Below the pieces are notes generated by a model. That model was not told where the DNA came from and made no database searches. It saw only the letters and a list, made by a program, of their open reading frames with translations. Shown piece after piece: positions 5,608 to 11,964 of a stretch of 12,156 nt of DNA. The position numbers were made by a program, and so were the translations under genes. Source of the DNA: Methanimicrococcus sp. (GTDB lineage Archaea > Halobacteriota > Methanosarcinia > Methanosarcinales > Methanosarcinaceae); contig WRNK01000001.1 in the NCBI GenBank assembly GCA_009776675.1, forward strand, positions 1 to 12,156. The letters are read 5' to 3'. Position 1 is the first letter of the stretch, and the number at the start of each line of letters is the position of its first letter.

Positions 5608-6675
5608 ATGGTCAATTATAAGAGATTGTTTTTTATCAGTTTGGCAATCAGCTTGGTTTCAGCCCTGATCATCATTTTGATGACAACCGATGCTCAAACG
5701 ATTGAGGCTTTAAAGCAAATCCGCATTGAATACATACTGCTTGCGCTGCTCCTTCAAATTGTCACATATCTCATATCCGCTCGAAAAGCGAAAAGCTTGC
5801 TGCGCTCTTTGGGATATTACATTCGGACAAGAGAAACTCTTGTCAATGAATTGACAGGCATTCTTTTTGCGTCACTGACGCCTTCGTCCATCGGGGGAGA
5901 GCCTCTGAGGATCTTGCTTCTTCGGAAAAATAACAAAGTTCCGGTCGGAAAAGCGACAGCCGTTGTATTTATGGAACGTTTTTTAGACGCTTTCTTCGTC
6001 TTTTTATGCCTGATTCCGTCCATGTTTTTATTAAGGGTTTTTTTGATGGAAGAAGGAAAGGGCGTTTTCGGCATTGATGCCTTACTTTTTGTCGGAATTG
6101 TTTGTTTGTTTATCCTTCTTGTTGTTTTGATTTATATCATCTTCAACCCCGACTTTGCAAAAAAAAGAAGCCGCCAAATACTATTATTTTTAAGCAAACG
6201 CTTGCCTCAAAAATATCACCCGCGCATTGAGAAGCTCATTATTGTTTCGGAAAGTGAAATTGATATGTTTCACACCAGTTTTAAAAGATTCATATCCATC
6301 GGAAAAGTGAATTTGCTGATTGCGGTCGGATATACTGTCATTTACTGGATTGTGCGCCTTGCCGTTCTTTGGATGGTTTTGCTTGGACTCAATGTGACGC
6401 CGGATTTGATGCTTTTATTTGCGACTCAAATCATTTTAACCATCATCATGATTATTCCGGCAACACCCGGAGCAAGCGGCGTTACGGAATTTGCAGCATA
6501 CACGTTGTATTCGTTATTTGTTCCGGTCTCTCTTGTCGGTGTTGCTGTCATATCCTGGCGTGCGATTACCTATTATGTAAACATTATTGCCGGCACAATT
6601 GCCAGTTTAAAAATGCTTCGAAAATACGGGATCAATGCCCTTTCCAAGAACATTGAAATGGAAAAAGATTTGTAA
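5608..6675 (+). CDS. Flippase-like membrane protein (LPG synthase transmembrane / UPF0104 family)
   Basis: A 355-residue polytopic membrane protein of the lysylphosphatidylglycerol synthase TM (AglD/MprF-like flippase) family. Hydrophobic segments lie near residues 8-26, 41-58, 117-145, 157-178, 232-262, 264-284 and 300-334. Family marks are T-P-S-S-I-G-G-E-P-L-R (91-101), E-R-F-L-D (123-127) and P-A-T-P-G-A-S-G-V-T-E (284-294), with the conserved small-residue/Glu patterns of the inner helices. There is no soluble aminoacyl-transferase domain, so only the membrane part of MprF is present. Archaeal members are thought to move or modify lipids or lipid-linked sugars; this specific role is inferred. 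The position after the sugar nucleotidyltransferase suggests an envelope glycan or lipid pathway. Confidence 0.85.
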   Translation: MVNYKRLFFISLAISLVSALIIILMTTDAQTIEALKQIRIEYILLALLLQIVTYLISARKAKSLLRSLGYYIRTRETLVNELTGILFASLTPSSIGGEPLRILLLRKNNKVPVGKATAVVFMERFLDAFFVFLCLIPSMFLLRVFLMEEGKGVFGIDALLFVGIVCLFILLVVLIYIIFNPDFAKKRSRQILLFLSKRLPQKYHPRIEKLIIVSESEIDMFHTSFKRFISIGKVNLLIAVGYTVIYWIVRLAVLWMVLLGLNVTPDLMLLFATQIILTIIMIIPATPGASGVTEFAAYTLYSLFVPVSLVGVAVISWRAITYYVNIIAGTIASLKMLRKYGINALSKNIEMEKDL

Positions 6676-6705
6676 AATCAATATTAAAGCACCTTATGAT
6701 ACACC

Positions 6706-6727
6706 TTGTGATATATTCATATAATAA
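6706..6727 (+). promoter_or_regulatory. Candidate TATA box before the ferredoxin gene
   Basis: The run TGATATATTCATATAATAAA contains two TATA-like motifs 30-50 bases before the ferredoxin start, within the 81-bp gap after the flippase-like gene. It could start a separate ferredoxin/oxidoreductase transcript. No strong Shine-Dalgarno sequence precedes the ferredoxin ATG. Confidence 0.3.
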
Positions 6728-6756
6728 AACGAAATTTTGGTCAGTTTGATGAAAAT

Positions 6757-6948
6757 ATGAAAATGTATGTCAATAACCGTTGTGTCGGTTGCAGTCAATG
6801 TCTTGCTTTTTGCAGGCATCATGCTATTTCTGTCAGAGGAAGAGCTGTGATTTCCGATAACTGCAAAGCGTGCCGGATTTGTATTTCTTACTGCCCGATG
6901 AAAGCCATTTCTAAAGCTGCCGAATCTGAAACGGATGTGAAAATATGA
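6757..6948 (+). CDS. Small 2[4Fe-4S] ferredoxin
   Basis: A 63-residue electron carrier with two four-cysteine motifs of the form C-x2-C-x2-C-x3-C: Cys 9, 12, 15, 19 and Cys 36, 39, 42, 46. Each should bind a [4Fe-4S] cluster. The second motif ends in the usual C-P, but in the first the proline is replaced by Arg (C-R-H-H), which may alter that cluster's environment. A start at the next Met (6763) is equally possible. The stop codon overlaps the start of the flavoprotein gene (ATGA), so the two are translationally coupled. This makes the ferredoxin the likely dedicated electron partner of that enzyme. In Methanosarcina a small ferredoxin is known to support archaeal lipid reduction by geranylgeranyl reductase. 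Confidence 0.92.
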   Translation: MKMYVNNRCVGCSQCLAFCRHHAISVRGRAVISDNCKACRICISYCPMKAISKAAESETDVKI

Positions 6949-8255
6949 CCATGCCGCCCCAAAAAGTTGTGATTATCGGATCGGGTCTTGGCGGTCTGCT
7001 GACAGCTGCTCAGCTCTCAAAAAAAGGATATCAAGTTGATGTTTATGAAAGGCTGGCACTTATCGGCGGCCGATTTGCAAATATTAATTATCAGGGATAT
7101 CAAATGTCCACCGGCGCCCTTCATATGATGCCGCACGGCGTTAAAGGTCCTTTGGCTTTGATGCTGCAGGAACTCGGTGTTGTTGTTGAAATTGTGCCAT
7201 CCGTACCGATGTCCACCGTCCGTTTGCCAAAAAACATGGATGAAACGGATTATAAAAACGGTTTTGTCGATATCCCGTATTGGGAATTTAAGAAACATTT
7301 GACATTTAAAAAGAAAGCAATGATGGCTTTGCTGACGTTTTGTTATAAAACCCGCCTGATGAATCCGAAAAATATCAACTTTAAACCATGGTATTCCAAA
7401 TACATTCAAGATGACCGTATTGACAGATGCGCTGATGCCTTCTGCGGCTGGTCTTTGAGTACGATGGCTGATGAAGTGCCGACGCAGGAGATGTTTGCGA
7501 TTTTTGATAATATTTTAAAATACGGCGGTCCCGGAATTATTGTCGGCGGCTGTCAGTCGGTGATTGCGGGATTGCTTGCCGTGATTGAAGAAAACGGCGG
7601 CAATGTTTATTCTAAAAAAGAAGTAACCGATATCAAAATTGAAGGCGGGAAGGCTGTCGGCATTATTGTTGATGATACACCGATTCCGGCGGATTTGGTC
7701 ATCAGCGATATCGGCCATACAGAAACATGGGATTTGTGCACGTTTGACGATTCGACGAATAAAGAAGACCATCAAACCTATCTTGACAAACTCAAAGACA
7801 TTAAACCGTCCGCCGGCTTAAAAATTTGTTTTTCATGCGACGAAAGAGTTCTTCTGCATGACGGCGTTTTGATAACACCATATGCCCGCCGCATTAACGG
7901 CGTCAATGAAGTGACAAATGCGGATCCGAATTTGGCGCCCCCGGGAAAGCATTTGGTGATGTGCCATCAACGTACCGCTTTAGACCGATTAAATCAAATT
8001 GAAGAGGAAATCGAGCTTGGTTTGGAAGACGTCAAAGATTTATTCCCGGACAAAAATATTGAAATTTTAATGATCCAAACGCACTTCGGCGGATGGCCCG
8101 TAAATCGCGCCTTCTCAGGAACAGACAGCGGCAATGCAACACCCATCCCCAATTTGATAATTGTCGGAGACGGCGCCAAAGGAAAAGGCGGCATTGAAAT
8201 CGAAGGCATTACTTTTGGCGTCAGAAATGCTTTGGAAATGATTGAAAAAATTTAA
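6945..8255 (+). CDS. FAD-dependent oxidoreductase, phytoene desaturase-like
   Basis: A 436-residue flavoprotein. The N-terminal dinucleotide-binding fold has V-V-I-I-G-S-G-L-G-G-L (G-x-G-x-x-G at 12-17), an acidic residue for the FAD ribose at the end of strand 2 (V-Y-E, Glu 35), and the G-G-R-F motif (41-44) typical of the phytoene desaturase/amine oxidase superfamily. Near the C-terminus, V-G-D-G-A-K-G-K-G-G-I-E-I-E-G (~407-421) is the second FAD-binding motif. I use the ATG overlapping the ferredoxin stop; the ATG at 6951 is an alternative. Relatives in Methanosarcina are annotated as phytoene desaturase-like, and one homologue has been linked to hydroxyarchaeol formation. A role in modifying archaeol side chains with ferredoxin electrons is therefore plausible, but the substrate is not shown by sequence. 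There is no T-rich terminator; the modular repeat begins directly after the stop. Confidence 0.85.
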   Translation: MTMPPQKVVIIGSGLGGLLTAAQLSKKGYQVDVYERLALIGGRFANINYQGYQMSTGALHMMPHGVKGPLALMLQELGVVVEIVPSVPMSTVRLPKNMDETDYKNGFVDIPYWEFKKHLTFKKKAMMALLTFCYKTRLMNPKNINFKPWYSKYIQDDRIDRCADAFCGWSLSTMADEVPTQEMFAIFDNILKYGGPGIIVGGCQSVIAGLLAVIEENGGNVYSKKEVTDIKIEGGKAVGIIVDDTPIPADLVISDIGHTETWDLCTFDDSTNKEDHQTYLDKLKDIKPSAGLKICFSCDERVLLHDGVLITPYARRINGVNEVTNADPNLAPPGKHLVMCHQRTALDRLNQIEEEIELGLEDVKDLFPDKNIEILMIQTHFGGWPVNRAFSGTDSGNATPIPNLIIVGDGAKGKGGIEIEGITFGVRNALEMIEKI

Positions 8256-8259
8256 GGCA

Positions 8260-8351
8260 ATCATAAAAACAGTAACATAGAAACCATAAAAACAGCAACA
8301 TAGAAATCATAAAAACAGCAGCACAGAAACCATAAAAACAGCAACAAAAAA
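8260..8351. repeat. Four tandem 23-bp repeats (VNTR) in the locus-2 spacer
   Basis: Units start at 8260, 8283, 8306 and 8329. The consensus is A(T/C)CATAAAAACAGCAACATAGAA, with small substitutions and the third base group alternating ATC/ACC from unit to unit. A single equivalent unit is found at locus 1 near 2531. The array begins five bases after the oxidoreductase stop codon. Confidence 0.85.
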
Positions 8352-8393
8352 GACGGTAGCAGTAATCATAGCACCAATATATTTTTTTAAACG

Positions 8394-8457
8394 CTCAAAT
8401 TTTGCTTTCATCCGCTGCGCTACTGAAAACAAAATTTGAGGGGGTTTGGATGTTTTT
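8394..8457. repeat. 64-bp hairpin block, copy 2
   Basis: Identical to 2633-2696 over all 64 bases, including both hairpin arms (CTCAAATTTTG 8394-8404, CAAAATTTGAG 8430-8440) and the loop. The T run that makes copy 1 look like a minus-strand terminator is weaker here (CGTTTAAAA on the minus strand). Confidence 0.8.
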
Positions 8458-8501
8458 GAAAAAAAGGTGTTAGTGTTTGATTTTATTTTTGTTTGAAACC
8501 T

Positions 8502-8619
8502 GAAACATCATTTTTCACAAATTGATTCAAAAACGGGGTACGTTTTTCCCCTAAATTGTTTGATGATTTTGGGGAACGAGTACCCCGTTTTTATTGATGC
8601 GGCACGAAAATGATGTTTC
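8502..8619. repeat. Inverted-repeat element, copy 2 (~118 bp)
   Basis: The left end GAAACATCATTTTT (8502-8515) is inverted at 8607-8619 (AAAATGATGTTTC). Adding the flanks, AAACCTGAAAC on the left here matches the inverse of GTTTCAGGTTT at the right end of copy 1, so the full terminal repeat may be 20 bp. The internal ACGGGGTACG and GAGTACCCCGT arms are conserved, while the central loop differs. No open frame of interest. Confidence 0.75.
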
Positions 8620-8635
8620 GGATTTTTTTGCACCA

Positions 8636-8715
8636 TGAAACCCGAATCAACCACCCGTTCGATCAGTCGCCCCAAGGCGGCTGAATCGAACGGATTCACA
8701 CCCATAAAAATAAAA
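8636..8715. repeat. 80-bp hairpin block, copy 2
   Basis: Perfect match to 2400-2479. The hairpin occupies 8655-8693. The similarity continues more weakly to about 8733 (GAAAAAGTACAAAACCG against GAAAAATACAAACCG), which marks the right edge of the modular unit. Beyond it lies a fragment of an Imm1-like gene. Confidence 0.8.
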
Positions 8716-8742
8716 TGAAAAAGTACAAAACCGATTTGCCGA

Positions 8743-8793
8743 TGTTTTTTTGAGGTCATTAAATCTCATTTCTAATTGTTCAAAAGATTTTAT
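8743..8793 (-). pseudogene. Fragment of a second Imm1-like gene (N-terminal segment)
   Basis: These 51 bases match 9101-9151 at 46 positions without gaps. On the minus strand they encode S-F-E-Q-L-E-M-R-F-N-D-L-K-K, paralogous to S-L-E-Q-L-E-M-R-L-N-E-L-K-K in the intact neighbour. The fragment is in a different frame from the neighbour's stop codon (8780-8782), which lies inside it. It ends at the border of the modular repeat. It looks like the remains of a tandem duplicate lost by recombination. Confidence 0.6.
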
Positions 8794-9217
8794 CTGTCCA
8801 TTCAATTTTTTGGCTTAATTTTTTTGTGACAATCCAATCTTTTAAGGCGTCTAGTCCGTCTTTATACGAAACGATGTATTGATTGGACGATTCAGCCGGC
8901 TGACCAAAGTCATACAGATCTTCTGTAGATCCGCCAAAAGAAGGATTGCCTAAAGAGGTTAAAAAATAGTCTTCAACTTCGTCATAAAATAGCAAAATGC
9001 ATTTTTCATCCAAAGAGATTGAAATATACCCGACATTTTCTATGACAACATCAACGGTGGCAATACATTTTAATTCGGATGAATTGTGTTCAATTGCCCA
9101 TGTTTTTTTGAGCTCATTTAATCTCATTTCCAATTGTTCAAGAGATGTTATTTTTTCTTCTATACAATTATAACCATCCCAACAGTATTCTATTTTCACA
9201 TCGTCCATATCTGTCAT
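8780..9217 (-). CDS. Imm1-like immunity protein (probable)
   Basis: A 145-residue acidic, soluble protein. After a short N-terminus (E-K-I-T-S-L-E-Q-L, a helix), residues ~45-85 form alternating strands (C-I-A-T-V-D-V-V-I, Y-I-S-I-S-L-D, C-I-L-L-F-Y-D-E). G-N-P-S-F and a helix D-G-L-D-A-L-K-D-W-I-V-T follow, ending in K-I-E-W. This pattern (strand block, short G-(N/D)-P loop, helix, terminal hydrophobic-x-W) is that of the Imm1 family of polymorphic-toxin immunity proteins; I recognise it by pattern only. GGCGGAGA before the ATG could serve Met 1 or Met 4. The last codons lie in a duplicated segment shared with its own N-terminal part (see the fragment at 8743-8793), so the C-terminus may have been remodelled. 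It is the last gene of a minus-strand cluster; no toxin gene is adjacent. Confidence 0.55.
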   Translation of the reverse strand: MTDMDDVKIEYCWDGYNCIEEKITSLEQLEMRLNELKKTWAIEHNSSELKCIATVDVVIENVGYISISLDEKCILLFYDEVEDYFLTSLGNPSFGGSTEDLYDFGQPAESSNQYIVSYKDGLDALKDWIVTKKLSQKIEWTDKIF

Positions 9218-9229
9218 TCTCCGCCTTTA

Positions 9230-9277
9230 ACGAATGCTTATTCTTATGCTTATGTTATGTTTATGTTATGCTTATGC
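9230..9277. repeat. Short AT-rich tandem repeat between accessory genes
   Basis: Overlapping short units CTTATG, TTATG and TTTATG repeat across the 54-bp gap between two minus-strand genes and reach into the last codons of the upstream one, whose TAA stop lies in the repeat. It is a candidate slippage site. Confidence 0.5.
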
Positions 9278-9889
9278 AAAGACACGGTCTATTTTTTCGC
9301 GGTCATAATTCAAAATCCAGCTGTTGAATTTGATATAAATTGGATTCAAATTTGTTTTTTCGTTTGAAATGACATCCAGTCCCCTGTCGTCATATAACCA
9401 ATAAATGATATTGTTTTTGGGATTGATAAAATAGACGCAGCCTTTCAAATTGTTTCTTCCGTCGATGTCTGACCAAATGATGTTTTCAATCAATTTTTCG
9501 ATTTGAATGTCTTTTACGAAAGTTTGAACGATGTGCCTTGTACACGAAAAATCCTCCTCCTCCTGAGAGTTGAAAGGGAATTTGCACTTGTTTTGATGGC
9601 TTATTAAAGACAAAACATCGCTTGCCACATCGCCCGCCAAATCATTCGGATCATCTTCAAAGCTGTTTACGACAACAAAAATCGTATCGTCATTATCAAA
9701 TAATTCCGAAAAAATTGTAATGGCACGCCGGCACGCATTTTTCACATACTCTTCATCATAGACACGGGTGTTGCTTTTTCCGATTTCAAATCTGATGCCG
9801 ATCGGGAAGCTGTAAAACAGCCTGAACAATAATTCTTGTTTTCCGAATCGGCTTTCATAAAATTTGTCAAATTCAACTTTTAAGTCCAA
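9272..9889 (-). CDS. DUF3885 family protein
   Basis: About 205 residues, soluble. The C-terminal part I-I-Y-W-L-Y-D-D-R-G-L-D-V-I-S, then P-I-Y-I-K-F-N-S-W-I-L-N-Y-D-R-E-K-I-D-R-V-F matches the DUF3885 signature, known mainly from Firmicutes, function unknown. The N-terminal half has F-P-I-G-I-R-F-E-I-G near residue 31 and a V-Y-D-E-E-Y-V-x-x-A-C-x-R-A helix. The start is a TTG: GGGGTGAT (9893-9900) is a strong match to the archaeal anti-SD and lies three bases before the TTG at 9887-9889. The upstream in-frame TTG at 9907 has no such site. Its family often stands alone or next to immunity-like genes, so an immunity role is possible but unproven. The membrane protein gene ends 43 bp upstream. 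Confidence 0.7.
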   Translation of the reverse strand: MDLKVEFDKFYESRFGKQELLFRLFYSFPIGIRFEIGKSNTRVYDEEYVKNACRRAITIFSELFDNDDTIFVVVNSFEDDPNDLAGDVASDVLSLISHQNKCKFPFNSQEEEDFSCTRHIVQTFVKDIQIEKLIENIIWSDIDGRNNLKGCVYFINPKNNIIYWLYDDRGLDVISNEKTNLNPIYIKFNSWILNYDREKIDRVFA

Positions 9890-9932
9890 TTGATCACCCC
9901 ATTTCAAAATAAATTTTCAAAAAAAAAGAAAA

Positions 9933-10592
9933 TCAAGATCGCCTCCTCAGTCGATCCATTTCATTATCATATGTCTGTTTTAAAGTTTCATGCTCCACTG
10001 CCGCAGCGTCAAATTTGAATAGGGCAAACGTGACCTGAATGAAAAACCCAATGGCAATGACGGATATAACTGTTCCGATGCCGACCATTCCGCCAAGCAG
10101 CCACCCTGTGATTGTGACAGACAATTCAACGGCACTTCGGCAAACCCCTACCGGCAGTTTTGTTTTTCGATTCAGGACGACCATCAAATTATCTCTTGGT
10201 CCGGCACCGAAAGCCGATTTAATGTAGAAGTATGAGCCGACCGATATGATAAACAGTCCCACAATCAGCATCAAAATGCCGACTGCCAAGTCCGCAGCCA
10301 AAGGTATGATGTCAATCATCATAATCAAATCAATAAACACGCCGGTAAATACCATGCTCACGATTGTGCCAAGCCCGATTTTTTCCCCGCAGATCGTAAC
10401 GATTGCGACAATAACAACTCCGGCAACGATAGATGCAACACCTATAGTCATTCCCGTCGTCAGAGAAAGCCCGACATGAAAAACTTCCCAAGGAGCATAT
10501 CCGATGTTCGCCTTTATCGTCAAAACGATACCAAGAGCGTATAGGAAGGTTCCATAAAATAAATAAAAAATTCGAGTGGGAAATTTTTTCAT
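9933..10592 (-). CDS. YczE/YyaS/YitT-type integral membrane protein
   Basis: 219 residues with about five to six membrane segments (near 8-27, 47-68, 73-95, 100-124, 152-170, 172-192) and a charged cytosolic tail rich in Arg (R-L-R-R-R). Typical family features are an N-terminal L-F-Y-G-x-F-L-Y-A-L-G-I-V-L-T, A-N-I-G-Y-A-P-W-E-V (~29-37), F-G-A-G-P-R-D-N-L (~128-136) and a G-x-x-x-G-I-G-T-V segment (~167-175). The biochemical role of the family is not established. The family is widespread in Firmicutes, where members often sit near regulators. The ATG follows AAGGGCGGT. A TATA-like box upstream suggests its own promoter. Confidence 0.8.
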   Translation of the reverse strand: MKKFPTRIFYLFYGTFLYALGIVLTIKANIGYAPWEVFHVGLSLTTGMTIGVASIVAGVVIVAIVTICGEKIGLGTIVSMVFTGVFIDLIMMIDIIPLAADLAVGILMLIVGLFIISVGSYFYIKSAFGAGPRDNLMVVLNRKTKLPVGVCRSAVELSVTITGWLLGGMVGIGTVISVIAIGFFIQVTFALFKFDAAAVEHETLKQTYDNEMDRLRRRS

Positions 10593-10634
10593 ACCGCCCT
10601 TAATGATTGAAAGTATTTAGTTTGTTCTTTAGAT

Positions 10635-10646
10635 GTTTATTATAAG
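10635..10646 (-). promoter_or_regulatory. Candidate TATA box for the YczE-like gene
   Basis: On the minus strand CTTATAATAAAC lies about 45 bases before the ATG at 10592. This would place the transcription start about 20 bases before the start codon, leaving room for the purine-rich AAGGGCGG. Confidence 0.35.
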
Positions 10647-10699
10647 CGTAGTGAAAAAACTCATAATCTCTTTCAGGCTTTGATGTCACACCAACGTTC

Positions 10700-10727
10700 A
10701 CGATTTTGCTGACCTCAGCAAAATCGT
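10700..10727. repeat. Perfect 13-bp inverted repeat with 2-bp centre
   Basis: ACGATTTTGCTGA (10700-10712) and TCAGCAAAATCGT (10715-10727) are exact reverse complements around CC. TCACA (10686-10690) and TGTGA (10733-10737) add an outer pair. It lies between two minus-strand genes, without a directly following T run. It may be an operator for the downstream membrane protein gene, or the stem of a terminator for the flavin-reductase-like gene with T6 at 10655-10660 farther on. Confidence 0.6.
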
Positions 10728-10775
10728 ATCATGTGAGACCGCTGCTGCTGCAAACAATCACAGATCTCATTCTCT

Positions 10776-11333
10776 TTAATCCCTATTTGCAACATGCCCC
10801 GACCACAAAATCATCAAGTCGCCGAGGTCTTTCTTTTCCCCGTCAATCGTAAATATCCCGTTGCCGTTGTGATGAAATAGCCGTTTGTCCGTCATTTCCT
10901 CGTTGCGCCATGCCTTTTGGATATTGAGAATCAAGATGTTGTAGCGTTTGGTAATATCGTCATCAATAAAAGTGCATTCGGCGTTGATAAACGCCTCGCT
11001 CAAAAGCGGCGGCTTTACGGTTTTTGAGGGCAGCGCCGTCAGTCCGAATTCTTGAAACTTATCCGTATCTTTGCCGGAGCAGTTTCCGGCTTTGACGGTT
11101 GTCTCCAAAAGAGAAACGGTCGGGATTGCCAGCACACATTCCTTCGTTTTCAGAAGCGTTTTGTAACTGTAAGCCCACGCACCGATTCCGATTGCGATAA
11201 TGCCGCTTTCGTCAAGCATCATGTGATAGCTGGCAGGCATGAGATTTGCCCGCTTGCCATCGTGCGTGATGACGAGTATCGTTGAGCCTTGCTCAAAATA
11301 TCCATATACTTTGTTTGTCCGAATTTCTTTCAT
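10776..11333 (-). CDS. Flavin reductase-like (flavoredoxin) FMN-binding protein
   Basis: 185 residues of the flavin-reductase-like split-barrel family. Key features are R-A-N-L-M-P-A-S-Y-H-M-M-L-D (28-41, the FMN-contacting loop), A-Y-S-Y-K-T-L-L-K-T-K-E-C-V-L-A-I-P-T (54-72) and G-N-C-S-G-K-D-x-D-K-F (83-93). The short conserved E-C-x-F at ~119-122 lies in the later strand. Members bind FMN and pass electrons in NAD(P)H- or ferredoxin-linked reactions. A precise substrate is not deducible. The ATG at 11333 follows AGGAG at 9-13 bases. It lies 31 bp after the DUF2716 gene, so both are probably cotranscribed. Confidence 0.85.
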   Translation of the reverse strand: MKEIRTNKVYGYFEQGSTILVITHDGKRANLMPASYHMMLDESGIIAIGIGAWAYSYKTLLKTKECVLAIPTVSLLETTVKAGNCSGKDTDKFQEFGLTALPSKTVKPPLLSEAFINAECTFIDDDITKRYNILILNIQKAWRNEEMTDKRLFHHNGNGIFTIDGEKKDLGDLMILWSGHVANRD

Positions 11334-11364
11334 AAATCGTGGCTCCTATTCAGCACTGCTCTTT

Positions 11365-11925
11365 CTATGTAAAGTCTATATGCTTAAATCCCAATTTCTC
11401 TTCTTGTTTTTTTATCAGCCCGACCAACTTTGATCCGTAAAACCAAACCCTTTTCTGCCACGGGTGAGTTAAATATCCCCCAGAAAAATCTTTTGAAACA
11501 AAGAAAAAATAATCGCCGTTTGGATGAAAATCGGGATAATAAGCTCTCGTATCGGGCAAAGAGGAATATATCACATAACAGCCGTACGCCGCATCAATTC
11601 GCGGGTTATACTTAAAAGCGCCGTGCTGCCACTCAAGGGCATACATAAATTCATCTTCACCCATGCAGTCCGCAAAAGCAGACTTCAAAATCGTTATGCA
11701 CTCTGTTGTTTTGTAATTCCCGTTTTCATCGTGAGCTTCAAAATCCGAAGCGAATATGCCGCTGATATCATAAGCGATGACAGATTCGCTGATTTTTGAA
11801 AAATCAAAGGGGCACTTGACTTTATCACCAAAATCGGGTGTAAAATGAAGCAGACGGTTAAACGCCTCCCAAACAGCGTCTTCTTCCGCTTCGTTTTCGA
11901 TTAAATGCCATTGCTTCGATTTCAT
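11365..11925 (-). CDS. DUF2716 family protein
   Basis: A soluble protein of 186 residues from the chosen ATG at 11925, which has GAGG five bases upstream; the ATG at 11940 (five residues more) lacks a good site. W-H-L-I-E and A-V-W-E-A-F near the start, A-L-E-W-Q-H-G-A-F-K-Y-N-P in the middle, and Y-Y-P-D-F-H-P-N-G-D-Y-F-F-F followed by D-F-S-G-G-Y-L-T-H-P-W in the C-terminal third are the signature of DUF2716. This is a family of unknown function seen mainly in Firmicutes and Actinobacteria, often in variable, immunity-gene-rich loci. A role as an immunity protein is inference. It stands between an unrecognised gene (stop 24-39 bp upstream) and the flavin reductase-like gene. Confidence 0.75.
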   Translation of the reverse strand: MKSKQWHLIENEAEEDAVWEAFNRLLHFTPDFGDKVKCPFDFSKISESVIAYDISGIFASDFEAHDENGNYKTTECITILKSAFADCMGEDEFMYALEWQHGAFKYNPRIDAAYGCYVIYSSLPDTRAYYPDFHPNGDYFFFVSKDFSGGYLTHPWQKRVWFYGSKLVGLIKKQEEKLGFKHIDFT

Positions 11926-11964
11926 TTTATCCTCACTCATATGAAACGCCTTTGGAACAAGTGT

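Noticed and set aside
8260..8351. CRISPR array
   Set aside because: The 23-bp units are directly adjacent with no spacers, and there are no cas genes.
10246..10479. Plus-strand ORFs antisense to the YczE-like gene
   Set aside because: They are shadows of a hydrophobic membrane protein gene, without start signals.
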